Source: Schistocephalus solidus (lineage: Eukaryota > Platyhelminthes > Cestoda > Diphyllobothriidea > Diphyllobothriidae). From it: DNA of 64,000 bases. Position 1 is the stretch's first letter, and each line of letters opens with the position of its first letter. The stretch spans positions 94,396-158,395 of the forward strand of contig WEDG01005510.1 of the NCBI GenBank assembly GCA_017591395.1, given 5' to 3'. The translations under genes were made by a program, and so were the position numbers. Below the pieces are notes generated by a model. The model saw only the letters and a program-made list of their open reading frames with translations. It made no database searches and was not told where the DNA came from. Positions 1 through 10,944 of this stretch are shown here, one piece after another.

Positions 1-289
1 TACTGTAACGTTCCTCCCTCCAAAAATCGCACCTGGTACGCCCACGGTAACTGGCAATACATGGTTGTCACCAATCGGCCTCGACTTGCTCTATGCTGTT
101 GTTCCGAACAAATATGCAAGAGAAAGATCTTTTAGTTTAAATACTTCAAAGCGGTCAATTTAATTTTCCTGATTTGCTCGGCGTGAAACTCGTGCTTTGT
201 TTGGTCTCCATTCTCCTTCAGTGCAGTTGTGCGAGGAAGTGGATTCCCCTTCCACGGTGGCAGTTCCAAACTCTTAACTACCGCGGCCG
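1..289. other. No recognisable feature
   Basis: No coding frame, RNA fold or repeat that I could match elsewhere in the window was seen here. Confidence 0.5.
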
Positions 290-600
290 CTACACTGTGT
301 TCATTTACAGTCAGTGATCAATCTTGTGAAATGTTGACCGAAATTCGGAAACGTGTTCCCTATTAGAAAAGACTATACAAGTGGGGTTGTAATGTGGATT
401 ATAGTTCAGTATAATCCCAGGATATTTCAGACACGGTACAATACCGGCTTTTGAAAAAAAACTTTTTTTCGAACCTTGCAAAAACCGTATATGATAAAAA
501 TGCCTACTTAAGTATTATGAACTTTTCAAATTTGTTTTTGATACCCTTATAAATTTAAATAGTTCATAGAAAACATGAATAAAAAAATATCATCCACCGA
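290..600 (+). repeat. R1 repeat arm, copy 1
   Basis: This is a divergent copy of a dispersed repeat also seen at 6090-6815, 9490-9870 and 10060-10740. Shared landmarks are a GAAATGTTGACCGAAATTC-like start, a TATACAAGTGGGGTTGTAAT-like block, TAATCCCAGGA, a CCGGCTTTTGAA block and a CTACTTAAGTA block. Only one arm is visible here; no mirrored arm follows. No protein is encoded. The elements with two opposing arms suggest a foldback-type DNA transposon, but that is inference. Confidence 0.5.
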
Positions 601-1024
601 AGTCATTTGACAGCAAAGCACATCTATTTAAAATTTTATACTCGAAGAAACGGTATCTGTTGGTTTTAAAAGCCTTTTTTCGATTCTCGAATAATTTCGA
701 GCGTTATCTGCCGTTGCAGTTGCATTTACGATTTGCAATCTAATATCTGTATAATTTCCATGTAAAAAAACCATACACTTCACAGAGTTCATTAAATGTT
801 GCAGCGTTGTATAGTTCATGAGGAGCATTGATAAACGGGCAGATATGACGAAACTTGAATAGGCATTGCACGATCATAAAGCTAACCTTGTTTCATATTA
901 GAGGACACCCTTTCTTTGGGTATACAATTGGGCAAAGAAGTGATTTGCAGAAAAAGTTGTACAGGAAAGAATATTCTTGTGCACATTCTCTAAAACAATA
1001 TAGTTATTTTTATAAAGGCAAGAA
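601..1024. other. No recognisable feature
   Basis: AT-rich spacer between an R1 arm and the RTE 5' region. Short open frames occur on both strands, but none resembles a known protein. Confidence 0.4.
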
Positions 1025-1650
1025 AATTCTGTGGAGCATACGGTGCACCTCGTCGGACGACGACGGTCGAACTGTCATGTGCGTGTGTGGGATGTAAGAG
1101 GTAATAGTTAGGGGTAGCACCACACAGATAGCATTTAGAAGCTCCAATTGTCTCGTACAGGTTGTGAATGCCCCTGTCGCCAGCCCCTACCTGGTACACA
1201 ACTCTCACATGTGGCTTCCTAAAGTTGGGCTCTTCTCAGCGGCCACACCCCGGGTAATCGTCACGACCAACGGGCTAAATTACGTCAGGGTCGCCGATGC
1301 TGTGTGTGCATCCACACCCGGTATGTCAGACTCTTGAGTTTCCAACCCCCTCGCCTCTCTAAAAATTCCTACGTTGGGGACCAGGCTAACTCGGGTCACT
1401 CTCCCACTAAAACAAAATGATTACTAGCAGTGGAATTCGGCAGCCGTCTGAGATGTCCAAGCAGGCCTTTTTAGGGACAGCACCGATGGCCTCCTCGCGG
1501 AGGAACGGGCTGGAAAATGTACCCTAAAGAACTTCTGGGTCTCACGTCTTCTGAAACCGGTCGCGGTTCACAAATTGCAAAATACGCAGTCGTAAAACTT
1601 AAACAAACAACAATACTCCCCGTCCATATCCCCCGCGCCGTACCCTCCGG
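1025..1650 (+). repeat. 5' untranslated region of RTE-type LINE, copy 1
   Basis: This aligns by eye over its length with 18860-19490, which precedes the second copy of the same LINE. Shared blocks include GAGCATACGGTG, CGACGGTCGAACTGTC, CTAACTCGGGTCACTCTCCC, TTCGGCAGCCGTCTG, a TTTTTAGGGACAGCACC block and the final GTGAGTCCGCTCACACTAGC. The start is 5'-truncated compared with 18405-19490, because the upstream CGGCTCGGA part is missing. In the intact family this stretch would be the leader of the endonuclease-reverse transcriptase ORF. Confidence 0.7.
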
Positions 1651-3298
1651 GCTGGTCAGGTGAGTCCGCTCACACTAGCAGCGTGGAATGTTCACTTTCT
1701 TTTAGACAATCGTAGGAGCAACCGGCGGGAACGGAGGACGACGCTAGTCACTCGGGAACTGGCGCGCTACAAGGTGGACATTGCTGCTCTCAGCGAGACC
1801 CGATTCTCTGCGCAGGGTCAACTGGAGGAGGTGGGTGCCGGCTACCCCTTTTTCTGGAGCGGCCGGTCAAAGGCCGAGCGACGCGACGCTGGTGTGCCCT
1901 TGGCATCCGGAACGACATCCGGAACCTTGTCTGCCACAGGGTATCAATGATCGCCTGATGAGCCGCCGCCTGTTTCTTCTGAGATGCAAGTTCGCCTACG
2001 CTCACCCAATGACGAGCTCTGACGCGGCAAAAGACGAATTCTACGAGGACCTGCAAGCCCTCCTGGCGACTATGACGACGGCGGATACGTTAATTGTTCT
2101 TGGGGACTTCAACGCCCGCATCAAGACAGACAACGCTGCCTGGCAGGGAGTGCTGGGTCCCCACGGTCTCGGTATCTGTAACGATAACGGCCTCCTGCGA
2201 ATGTTTGCTGAACCCCGTCTCCTGCTGACCAACACCTTCCGACGCGTAAGAAGATCACGTGGATGCACCCTCGATCGCGGCGCTGGCAGCTGTTGGACTA
2301 TGTTCTCGTTCGGAGGTGAGATCAACAGGACGGGCTGATGCCTATGGTTGGACGGATCACCGCCTCGTCATCTCCAAGATGATACTTCGACTTCAACCCC
2401 AAGGTAAGCGACCACCAGATAAGTTAAATACTCTTTTCTTAAATTGGCCTGCTCATTGTTTTGAGTTCAGAAACCAGAAAACCTGCATGCTCCGGATACT
2501 AAGGCCACCGTGGAGACACGATGGTGTCAACTGCGAAATGTCCTCCAGTCCACCGCCCTCGAAGTCCTCGATCGCGCACGCCGTCAATACCAGGACTGGT
2601 TTGACGACAAATGACGCCGACATCAGCAACTAACCCGAGGAGAAGAATCAACTACACAAAGCCTACATGGACCTTCGAACTGACGCCCACCAAAAGCAGC
2701 CTTCTTCAGATGCCACAGCAACGGCTGCGGGAGATGCAGGACGCCAGGACCTTCGTGGATCTGACGAAAGCCTTTGACTCGGTGAATCGCGACGGACTGT
2801 GGAAAGTCATGCATAAATTGGGCTGTTCTAAGAAGTTCACGCACATGGTGCGTCAGCTTCATGACGGGATGACGGCGCGCGTCACTGAAAACGGGACGGT
2901 ATCCGAAGCCTTAGCAGTGACCTCCAATGCCCTCACTGCACACGCGCATTCACTCATCGCATTGGCCTGCTCGGTCACATGCGCACCCACGAAAGTGGAA
3001 TTCAACGCGACGCCAGCCATCTTGCGCACCCATCAACACTACCCATATTCCTCCATGCGCTCGAATACCAGTACCAGCAGCCGAGCCCCCGCAGACTCAG
3101 CACCTCCCGACCTATCTTGTCCTCATTGTCACCGCACATGCATATCACGCATCGGTCTCGTCGTTCATTTGCGAATCCATCGCACAGAGACTGGCGAACC
3201 AATGCTAGGAGCACCAACATACACCCGCCACACTCGACTCAACTGTCCGCAATGCATACGCACATTCACACACGGCATGGGCCTATGGTCTCCATGAG
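1651..3298 (+). pseudogene. RTE-type LINE copy 1: endonuclease, RT remnant and C2H2 zinc-finger tail
   Basis: Remnant of a non-LTR retrotransposon polyprotein. The apurinic-type endonuclease begins with an AAWNV motif near 1680 and keeps the SETRF motif near 1795, GDFNARI near 2103 and TDHRLVISKM near 2355. At least two frameshifts (about 1940 and 2250) break it. The helical linker follows at 2400-2745. The sequence then jumps to one short RT block (LTKAFDSVNRDGLWK, about 2760-2805) and an EALAVT block near 2905. The RT palm with its FADD-type box is absent. The sequence next runs, out of frame, into two zinc fingers of form CxxC-x12-HxxxH at 2928-2990 and 3118-3180, plus a half finger ending at a stop at 3297. 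It is non-functional. The fused fingers are a known trait of this tapeworm LINE family, from memory. Confidence 0.8.
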
Positions 3299-3600
3299 AA
3301 ACCTTTCGGTAGAACACCGCCGATTATACCACAACACGATATCTCTCCTCATCAGCCTCTGCATCTCACATAATCATACGCAACACCACAAAAAACATGC
3401 TCTCAGTCTACATAGCTGAGTAAGAGGCAAGCATGATCCTCGGCTCCTTCTCCATGTGGCTCCTCTGCTGTATGTGTGATCTGAGCTTGTGAATATCATG
3501 GGACGATAAGCGCCGTGGGTTGGAAGGTTGCCAACTGATAATTACACTCAGACCTCGCAGTCAGTCGAATGTTTATGTGGTATGTATAATCATTTGTCTC
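3299..3600 (+). repeat. 3' UTR of RTE-type LINE copy 1
   Basis: This closely matches 28117-28440. Shared blocks are GGTAGAACACCGCCG-like, CATCAGCCTCTGCATCTC, the CACAAAAAACATGCTCTCAG stretch, AGAGGCAAGCATGATCC, and CGATAAGCGCCGTG followed by TTGGAAGGTTGCCAACTGA. It follows directly on the zinc-finger tail, which identifies it as the element's 3' untranslated region. Confidence 0.65.
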
Positions 3601-4500
3601 GCATTACCCACTCCCACATCAGACAACTGACCGGCTCGGACTGGGGCCTGTGATGGTACCGGGCTCTGGTTGGGGAGAAGAGGATAGTGCGGTAACGATA
3701 AGCACCGTGGGTTGGAAGGTTGCCAACTGACAATTACATTCAGACCTCGCAGTCAGTACAATGTGTTGTGTGGAGTGGCTGACTGGTGGTCTGAGAGTCA
3801 GGCTGACCTCTGGTTATCTCACACATGTGCGATGTAAACCATTCAACCCCCTGTTGTGTGAAATCCTGGTGCTTGTGTTTGGGGGCCAGGTCGTGTACGT
3901 AGTACACGTAGACGAGGTCACCAGCAGCTGCGCCCGCTTCGTCATCAGACAAATGACCGGCTCGGACAGTGGTCTGATTGTGGGGGTGGGGAGAGAGTGA
4001 GGTCGAGAGCTCAGCGTATTTTCCTCACTATAAACAATCTGAAGCGCTTGAGACTATCACGGTGCGCTAAAAGCCGTGGCTTGGAAGATTGCCAACTGAC
4101 GGGATAACTCGAACCGCATGATCAGCCCAGTGTTTGTTTTGTGTGGAGTGGCTGACTGGCGGACTGGGAGTCAGGCTGCGATGGATCCTTCTTAATGTGG
4201 CCTCTATCACAGTCCCACTCCGTGAGATCCGAGCCAGGTGTTTTGGCCGGCCCAGAGGCAGTTCCGGCTGAGCCAGCCACCTGCGCCACCTCCCGCCTCC
4301 GGTCTTCTTGACTTCCTCATGACACTGGGCTCAGATGGGAGAGGAGGAGAGAATTCAGTAGCTGCAGCGCAAGGCTACTATCACTTAAAACTAATCAACG
4401 CGCAAGTTACCGCCTCTGCACCACCCTTCTGCGGGGCATACAGTGGACATCGTCTGACTACGACGGTCGAACTGTCGTGGTTCAGTGGGACAATCTAACA
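3601..4500 (+). repeat. Extra RTE 5'-region units after the 3' UTR
   Basis: Two related units occur. The first, at 3670-3830, has CCGTGGGTTGGAAGGTTGCC and GTGGAGTGGCTGACTGG. The second, at 3940-4500, starts at AAATGACCGGCTCGGA, passes AAAGCCGTGGCTTGGAAG and TGGCTGACTGGCGGACTG, and ends in GACGGTCGAACTGTC. The latter is the same segment that leads RTE copy 2 at 18405-18915. Here it follows a 3' UTR and is not itself followed by an ORF. Confidence 0.6.
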
Positions 4501-5164
4501 AGCTACATTCGGATCTTTCCTTGACATTTTGTTTGAGTGAGAGAGCGGCAGGAATATGCAACATGACCGAGAGAAGTTGACGTTAACCAATCAGCGAACG
4601 ACAAATAATCGATAAACGCCAAATTCGATGCACTCGTTACCTGCCCCCACGAGCGTCCACCTACGTCTAAGCCTCTGTCGCCCGACTTATCCTTGCATTA
4701 GTTGCCCCCGGACGGAGAGCCATGCAGACGAATGGTGCGCCATCACCATCGGTGATATCTAAGCGGCGTGCTCGTCTACCTCGTTTGCTGTCCCGCTAGC
4801 TGCAGACCACTTCCAGGAAATTCTATCCAGCAGGCGTCTTTGTTTGTTCGAAATGTGAGCTGTTCTTTTTCAGCTCTGTTGTCTTGAAGTCTAATGTGAG
4901 ATTATTATTAGTCCAACAAACGGCTGTCTAGCTAAGTAAGTTTGATGTAATACATGTGATTCGGCTCCGTTTTTCAAAATTGTGTCAGAACCAACGGTTG
5001 ACCCCCATTAATCGGGATCTACTGCAAAAATTGATGCCTTTTATTTTGCCTCGATTTCTTCGAGTAGCAGCCAAGTACAATATTGTCATGTCACCCAAGC
5101 AATCTTATCCACTTGACGGCATGGTTTGCTAGATGTTGCAGGAGTTTGTCGCATTCCCCTGCAC
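4501..5164. other. No recognisable feature
   Basis: Spacer between two RTE 5'-region units. I see no coding frame of known type and no repeat partner in the window. Confidence 0.4.
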
Positions 5165-5700
5165 CAGATAACTAACCGGCTCAGACAGTGGTCCGGGACT
5201 GGGAATTGGAATAGAGAGTGAGGCCGTCGGTTAAGCGCATTCTGCTTCCTATAAAAAATATGACGCGCCTGAAGCTATCACGGTGCGTTAAAAGCCGCGG
5301 CTTGGAAGGCTGCCAACTGATGGGATAACTCAGACCTCACAGGCAGCCGAAAGTTTGTGTGTAGTGGCCGACTAGTGGACTGAGTCGGGCTGCAATGGCT
5401 CCTTTTTAATATGATATCTACGGCATTCCCACTCCATGGGATCCGAGCCGGGTGTGGAGGCACGCTTAGGGGATGGCCCCGGTCATGCTAGCCAACAGCG
5501 CCCTCTCCGCCTCCGGCCTTCTTGACTTTGTCCTGACACCCGGCCCATGTAGGGGAGGGTCAGAAGAGAGTGCAATAGATGCAGCGCAAGTCTACTAGCA
5601 CTGTAATCTAATTCACGAGCAAGTTTCCGTCCCCGCGCCACCATATTTTGGGGCACATGGTGGAACCTGTCAAAATAGATGATGGAACTGGCACGTCGCA
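5165..5700 (+). repeat. Solitary RTE 5'-region unit
   Basis: Copy of the segment seen at 3940-4500, 18405-18915 and 28438-28960. It begins near AACCGGCTCAGACAGTGG, contains AAGCCGCGGCTTGGAAGG and a GCGCAAGTCTACTA block, and fades after a GGCACATGGTGGA block near 5655. No ORF follows, so this is either a leader-only fragment or a separate non-autonomous repeat. Confidence 0.55.
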
Positions 5701-5720
5701 TGGGAGAATGGCTACGGGTT

Positions 5721-6089
5721 CAGAAGACCTGCTGACATTAACACGCTCCTCGGTGATCAGCTTCGCAGACAAAACCAGAGCCAGCCAAATGTTACCTATT
5801 TATGTCTTCTGCAGTTTCGTCCAGCGGCCAAAGATAGTCTGCCAGAATGCAAACAACGTTCATTTAGATATATGATGGAGACTTGACAGCACAGACTACC
5901 TGGCGCCATAGAATGCTCAGGTTTGGAGCGCGAGCAAGCAATTGCGTGGTAATTCAATATACATGCGAAAATTCGAGTCTATGGAAACAGTTGGGATGAA
6001 GTGAAGGCCATCGCTGGAACGATAACTTTATTCTCCTGACGTTTCTGTTTCATTGGAGACGGCAGCACTTCATTCACGACGGGTTACGG
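5721..6089. other. No recognisable feature
   Basis: Spacer between the RTE unit and the R1 repeat; nothing supported. Confidence 0.4.
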
Positions 6090-6815
6090 TGACCGATCGC
6101 GTGAAATATTAACCAAGATTCTGAAATGCATTTTCGATTAGGATGGCCTGGTGATGGATTAGCAAAAACATGTTTGCCAAAAGAATTGTCGACCGTAACG
6201 TGGGAATTTTCGCAGAGCTTGGAAATAATTACTTAAGGGGTGTTGTAATATTAATTACCTTACCGTTGCACCTGCGTTTAGTGTTTTCAGTCTGCAAGTT
6301 GTATGCTCTCAATGTACGACAAATCATACATTCCCCTATTCCATTATAAAGATACCATAAAGAGTTGAGAGAAATCTGTAATGAAGGTTGTATACTTTAT
6401 GACTGGCACTAATAAACCTACAGAAAGAGATAGAAAGAAAGCTATCTAAATGTACATGGTATGGTCTAAAAAATCATATAATAAGAAAATTTTTAGAATC
6501 TAGACATATATTTTCCTTTGAGTACAAACTTTTCTACCCAATATGCACAAGAAGGAAAAAATTGGCTTACGTTTTCCAAAATATACATTTTAGTTTACAA
6601 ATTAATCGAAAATCAGTATCAAGATGCATGATACTTAAGAAGTCATTTTAAATGAGTGTGATTTATGTAGGCGGCTGAAATTATGTGCATTCAAAAGCCT
6701 GACACATCTTGGGATTAATATTACAGCCCCACTTAAATAATCCTTCCTAACCACAAACTCGTTTGAAAATTCAACTTAAGTTTTCATGAAATCAGTCACA
6801 GACTGTAATTATAGG
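6090..6815. mobile_element. R1 foldback-like element, about 0.7 kb
   Basis: The left part (6090-6310) reads in the plus direction: TGACCGATCGCGTGAAAT, ATTCTGAAATG, ACTTAAGGGGTGTTGTAATA. The right part (6570-6815) carries the reverse complement of the same landmarks: CACTTAAATAATCC, TTTCATGAAATCAGTCACAG and GGAAATAG at the edge. This gives roughly 0.7 kb with opposing, diverged arms and no coding capacity. The same size and geometry recur at 10060-10740. A foldback or long-TIR non-autonomous DNA transposon is the likely class; no target duplication could be fixed. Confidence 0.45.
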
Positions 6816-6899
6816 AAATAGTCACTATGCTACCGCATATATATATACCAGATATACCATATACCACATATACCATATACCAGAAACCGCATAGAGAAC

Positions 6900-6975
6900 G
6901 CTGGGGGACCCACTGAGGAGCCGAACCCCTCGTTGCAGCAGAAACATCGGCGAAACACGTGTCTGGGCTTTTAGC
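6900..6975 (+). ncRNA. Hammerhead ribozyme, type I with minimal stem III
   Basis: All core positions are present. CUGAGGA (6913-6919) fits C3-U4-G5-A6-N7-G8-A9. Stem II is GCCGA (6920-6924) with UCGGC (6947-6951), closed by a 22-nt loop, with the required G10.1-C11.1 pair. GAA (6952-6954) supplies G12-A13-A14. Tiny stem III is ACA (6955-6957) with UGU (6960-6962), including A15.1-U16.1. The cleavage base is C17 at 6963, giving a GUC triplet. Stem I is CCCA (6909-6912) with UGGG (6964-6967). It is extended across an internal loop by GCU (6900-6902) with AGC (6973-6975), the loop geometry used for tertiary contacts. Tiny stem III type I hammerheads are known from Penelope-like elements and animal retrozymes. 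No adjoining coding region was seen. Confidence 0.75.
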
Positions 6976-6998
6976 TATTATCTATGTCGGAAGTACGG

Positions 6999-7002
<4 letters not shown>

Positions 7003-7060
<58 letters not shown>
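7003..7060. repeat. (AT)29 microsatellite
   Basis: An uninterrupted run of 29 AT units. It is preceded at about 6838-6885 by an irregular run of CCATATAC-like units. It sits between the two hammerhead-like sequences. Confidence 0.95.
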
Positions 7061-7062
<2 letters not shown>

Positions 7063-7140
7063 GGCGAGACACTAATTGTGATAGGTATGGGGTAGCATAG
7101 CGACGACATCCTATAAATACCACACAGCCTTGCGCATGAC

Positions 7141-7205
7141 CTACCCGTATCTGATGCAGCCTCTCATGATGTGTTAGAGCATGAAACCGAAAGGTCAGAC
7201 GAATA
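7141..7205 (+). ncRNA. Degenerate second hammerhead ribozyme
   Basis: GAA (7183-7185) is followed by ACC (7186-7188), loop GAAA (7189-7192), GGU (7193-7195) and C (7196). This is a perfect minimal stem III with a GUC cleavage triplet. Upstream, CUGAUG (7151-7156) matches C3 to G8, but A9 is C. CUCU and AGAG can form part of stem II. Stem I is partly complementary (CGUAU against AGACG). The broken A9 and poor stem II base suggest a decayed or inactive ribozyme. It lies 233 bp downstream of the cleavage base of the first hammerhead. Confidence 0.4.
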
Positions 7206-8091
7206 GATTTCTTGGTCCAACGATGGCATCGACCTCTTCTTAACACTGCACTATCTTTATTTCATTTATACTGCTGTTACCCGTGATTTGTCGACCATTA
7301 CCGTAAATAATGCGGCATGATTGCCAGTAGCTACAACGCAAAAAAGTAGTCATCTAGTCCTCAGTTATTGCTAAGAGTAAGTAAATGCAGCGGTGTGTTA
7401 CACCCATGTGCTTTAAACGCCCCAGTATTGGAATTAAGGCAAATAAAATCACCATTGCTTTTGCTTTATCTGACTTGGCTCATATCGAAGAAGAAAACGA
7501 TTCTGGTTTATATACGATAAATGTACCTGGATGATTGCTTTGGGGGAGTGAGAAGAGGGAAGGATACGTAAAAACACAACAGAAGAGGTCTGTCCACGGC
7601 CGGAAGTTAACAAACGTAAAATACTCACACCAGGCAGGTTCGCTTATTGAAAAGAGTTAGTCTTCTCTACCTAGCATTAATTTGCACTCCGGAAGGTGGC
7701 AGTGCTGTTTTAGTGCAGCCGGTCCAAATTCCCATTTTTACTCTGACCTTACCCTCCATCCCAACCTCATTTTATACGCTTGAAATGGACACTTTACTGA
7801 TGGGGGGAAGGGAGTTTGAACGATAAAGGGGTCCACTGCACGATAAGGGCTCAATTGACTACTCTTCCTGGCCTGCGACCAATGAGCGGAAAAGGGATGC
7901 ATGCATGCGTGCGTGCGCACGAGGATAGCCAATCAAGAGTTGCCTAGGGCCCAAACACAAAAGGGGTCTGGGTGCGAAAGTTGGCGTACTGTTGCTCTAG
8001 TCCAAAAAAACCTTGTCTTGACAACCGTATGGACAGCGATACTGCAACAGACAGATAAGCACATAAAACTGTGATAAGGAGCAAGTGATTG
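7206..8091. other. No recognisable feature
   Basis: Unique-looking spacer. A short alternating purine-pyrimidine stretch (GCATGCATGCGTGCGTGC) lies near 7900. No gene was recognised. Confidence 0.4.
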
Positions 8092-8660
8092 TGGGAGGAG
8101 GAGGAGGAGGAGGAGGAGAGGGAGGAGGGAGAAGGAGAAGGAGGAGGAGGAGGGGAGGAGGAGGAGGGGAGGCGGAGGGGGAGGGAGGGAGGGAGGGGAG
8201 GGGGAGGGAGGGAGGGGAGGGAGGAGGGAGGAGGAGAGGAGGAGGGAGGAGGAGGAGGAGGAGGAGGAGGGAGGAGGAGGAGGAGGAGGAGGAGGGAGGA
8301 GGAGGGAGGAGGAGGAGGAGGAGGAGGAGGAGGAGGGAGGAGGGAGGAGGAGGGAGGAGGAGGAGGAGGAGGAGGAGGAGGAGGAGGGAGGAGGAGGAGG
8401 AGGAGGAGGAGGAGGAGGAGGAGGAGGAGGGAGGAGGAGGAGGAGGAGGAGGAGGAGGAGGAGGAGGGAGGGAGGAGGAGGAGGGAGGAGGAGGGAGGAG
8501 GAGGGAGGAGGAGGAGGGAGGAGGAGGAGGAGGAGGAGGAGGAGGAGGAGGAGGAGGAGGAGGAGGAGGAGGAGGAGGAGGAGGAGGAGGAGGAGGAGGA
8601 GGAGGAGGAGGAGGAGGAGGAGGAGGAGGGAGGAGGAGGAGGAGGAGGAGGAGGAGGAGG
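8092..8660. repeat. GGA/GGGA polypurine microsatellite, about 570 bp
   Basis: A pure purine tract on the plus strand, mostly GGA triplets with interspersed GGGA and GAGG units. All reading frames through it on both strands look open (poly-Glu, poly-Gly, poly-Arg, poly-Leu, poly-Pro, poly-Ser), but this is a trivial result of the repeat. Such tracts can form intramolecular triplexes or G-rich folds. Confidence 0.95.
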
Positions 8661-9489
8661 ACAATAACCGCCAGTAATGCCAACTCGAGAAAAGCTTAAA
8701 TGCAGACTAATGGAGTACGCAGCTCGTCACCCTCCTTCTCCCCCACCCATGTCACTTAGTTACCAGTCTACTAGGCAACCGCAATTTTCGATTGAAGAAG
8801 AAACTGGGCACACAAAACGCCTACTAGGAGGTGGTGTGTACACACGAGTCTCTCTGAGGAGGGGGGGGGTTCGCGACATACAAGCAAGAACAAGGAGATA
8901 CAACAAATGGTCAGGCCACAATCCAACACACTATATTTCGTGCAGTCTTGTATTGCAATGGCTGCGGCTTTATCTACACAGCTAATCGGCTCGATCTTCC
9001 ATGCCCCACCCTGCGCAACGGGAGTGCTTCTGTGCGTGTCTGCATCTGGTAGCGGCTGAGAAAAATAATACAGCTACCCACAGACATGACGCGCCATAAT
9101 GGGCACAGATCACGCCAGCTTCGGTTGCAGCAGAAGGGTCGAGAGGGAGGGGGGGGCTGGGTTACAGTGTTGTCTTGTACCGCTTGAGGGTTATTGCAGT
9201 ACGACAAGTGATGCAGTTCTCGTGCAGTAGAACTGATACGGAATGAAGGCTACATATTGTTTTCTTAAATGTGTGGGTCTGAATGATGTCTTCTGGGTAG
9301 AGGCATAGGCTTCCGATTTTTATTCTTTCGGTCGACCAGGGACTATCTGCAACGGCTAGCATGCCAAAGTGGCAATTGATTAGGCCTTCGGTGTTGACAG
9401 GCATCGAACATGATCTTATAATTGAAGCGGTATGTTGAATTTCAAAAAATTCCCACGGGGAATACGGTTCTATTTCCTAGTATTACACA
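8661..9489. other. No recognisable feature
   Basis: Spacer with small open frames on both strands and no recognised product. Confidence 0.4.
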
Positions 9490-9870
9490 GTAGCTGGCCG
9501 CTCTCAGTAAATGTTAGCCAAAATTCTGAAATGTTTTAGATTAGAAAGTATTACATAAGGGGAAATCGCCATATTATCGTGCAGAATAATCGCTGGGTAT
9601 TGCGGTTGCGGCATAATGCCGCCTTTTGAATAAGCTTTTTTGGAATCACCTGCAAAACCCACGCTAGGTAAAAGTGACTACTTAAGTAAGATGAAGTTTT
9701 CGAAGTGGTTTGTGATGTATTCATCAATTCAAATATATGCTGTAGAAACCATGCTCAAAAATATTGTTTTGCACTTCTTTGGTAGAAAATGCCCTTTTCT
9801 TAAACTCGTTTACTTGAATACAAAAGTTTATTTAGGTGATGAAAAGGTTTATAAGTATGACATCTTTTAA
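9490..9870 (+). repeat. R1 repeat arm
   Basis: Single plus-oriented R1 arm. It carries TTAGCCAAAATTCTGAAATG, an AGAATAATCGCTGGGTATT block, GCCGCCTTTTGAATAAGC and GACTACTTAAGTAAGATG. It matches 290-600 and the reverse complement of 10480-10740. Confidence 0.55.
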
Positions 9871-10059
9871 GACTGATATTTTATTTCGCAGAATATCCTA
9901 TCTCTTTGCTTAGTACTGCTGGTCATGAAGCATGCAAAATGGTCCGCATTGGTTGCAAAATGCTATGTGGTCCATAAGATGTTTTATCAATCGCCCAGAG
10001 AAATTTATGCTTATACAAAAACGGAAAGTATACAGCGTGTAGTTTAAAAACCCTAAGCG

Positions 10060-10740
10060 TAAGTACGACTGCAGGTCGGGTTCAAAATTACTCGAGAGTC
10101 AAAGATATTTCTCAATACCGAAATATACCCTTTCTTTACGCACAAAATTACAAGATGGCAAAAGTCGCTGTCAAATGAGAGCAATGAAGGATATTTGCAT
10201 TCTCGTTTTCGATGAAATACATTTGAATTTATAAGGGCAACAACAGTAAATGTGAATAAGACAAAGGCGAAAAATACGCAGAATTTAATGACGTCATACA
10301 CTTTCTCAACCTTTTAATCAACTGCGTACGGTCATTGCCTATTCGTAAGACAAGATAGACTATCACGTGCCATTCCTCTAGACCGATGCTTAATTGGACA
10401 CTTTACCTTGTCTAACTAATAGGCAATGACCATATGCATTTGAAGAAGAGGTCGTGAAATTGCATGACGTCAATAAATTCTTCATATTTTTTGCCTTTGC
10501 CTTATTTAAAGTTATTCTGGGAGACAATGTTTCAAAAATATTTCTGAAAATTTCGAACTACTTAAAACAGCCATTTTTAACGAGTTACGTTTTTGTAGGC
10601 ATTCGGAAAGAAGGTTATTCAAAAGACGGCACCCGGTGCGACAGAAATGTCCAGGGATTATGCTGTACAATAATTAGTATTACAAGCCCACTTAAATAAT
10701 CCTTACTAATCGAAGAGTTATTTCAGAATTTTGGGGTATC
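10060..10740. mobile_element. R1 foldback-like element with central palindrome
   Basis: 10250-10353 and 10401-10502 are near-perfect reverse complements. The left arm reads GACAAAGGCGAAAAATACGC then TTTAATGACGTCAT then GGTCATTGCCTATT; the right arm gives the same in reverse, ending in GGCAATGACC and ATGACGTCAATAAATTC. Outer arms continue more loosely to about 10060 and 10740. Two small mirrored frames (about 80 codons each, with similar N-termini) are only a consequence of the palindrome. Confidence 0.55.
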
Positions 10741-10944
10741 TTTCGATAAATAGGTCAGATACTGTATCCTCGATGCTGCAAAACCGTTCATATATCAAGT
10801 TACGGAACAGCTTCCTCATGCTGCGCCTTGGGGCTCAGTCTAGAGTCCCGCAAGCAGTCGCATGGCAGGAAAGAGCAGTAACAAATACCGGGATGGGCAT
10901 TTTGACTCATGGGCGTCAGACAGCCGTCTCCAACCCAGGCTTGG

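Noticed and set aside
3297..3345. Minus-strand CUGAUGAGGAG with a later CGAAAGG, hammerhead-like
   Set aside because: No stem II with a G-C base pair, no valid stem III and cleavage site, and the other copy at 28117-28165 lacks the GAAA.
7885..7915. Alternating purine-pyrimidine GCATGCATGCGTGCGTGCGC as a Z-DNA site
   Set aside because: Too short and without context to support a function.
7933..8699. Long open frames on both strands rich in Glu, Gly, Arg, Leu, Pro and Ser
   Set aside because: All frames are open because the DNA is a GGA microsatellite; no unique domain flanks it.
10053..10699. Two small ORFs with similar N-termini on opposite strands
   Set aside because: They are mirror images produced by the R1 palindrome, not a conserved protein family.
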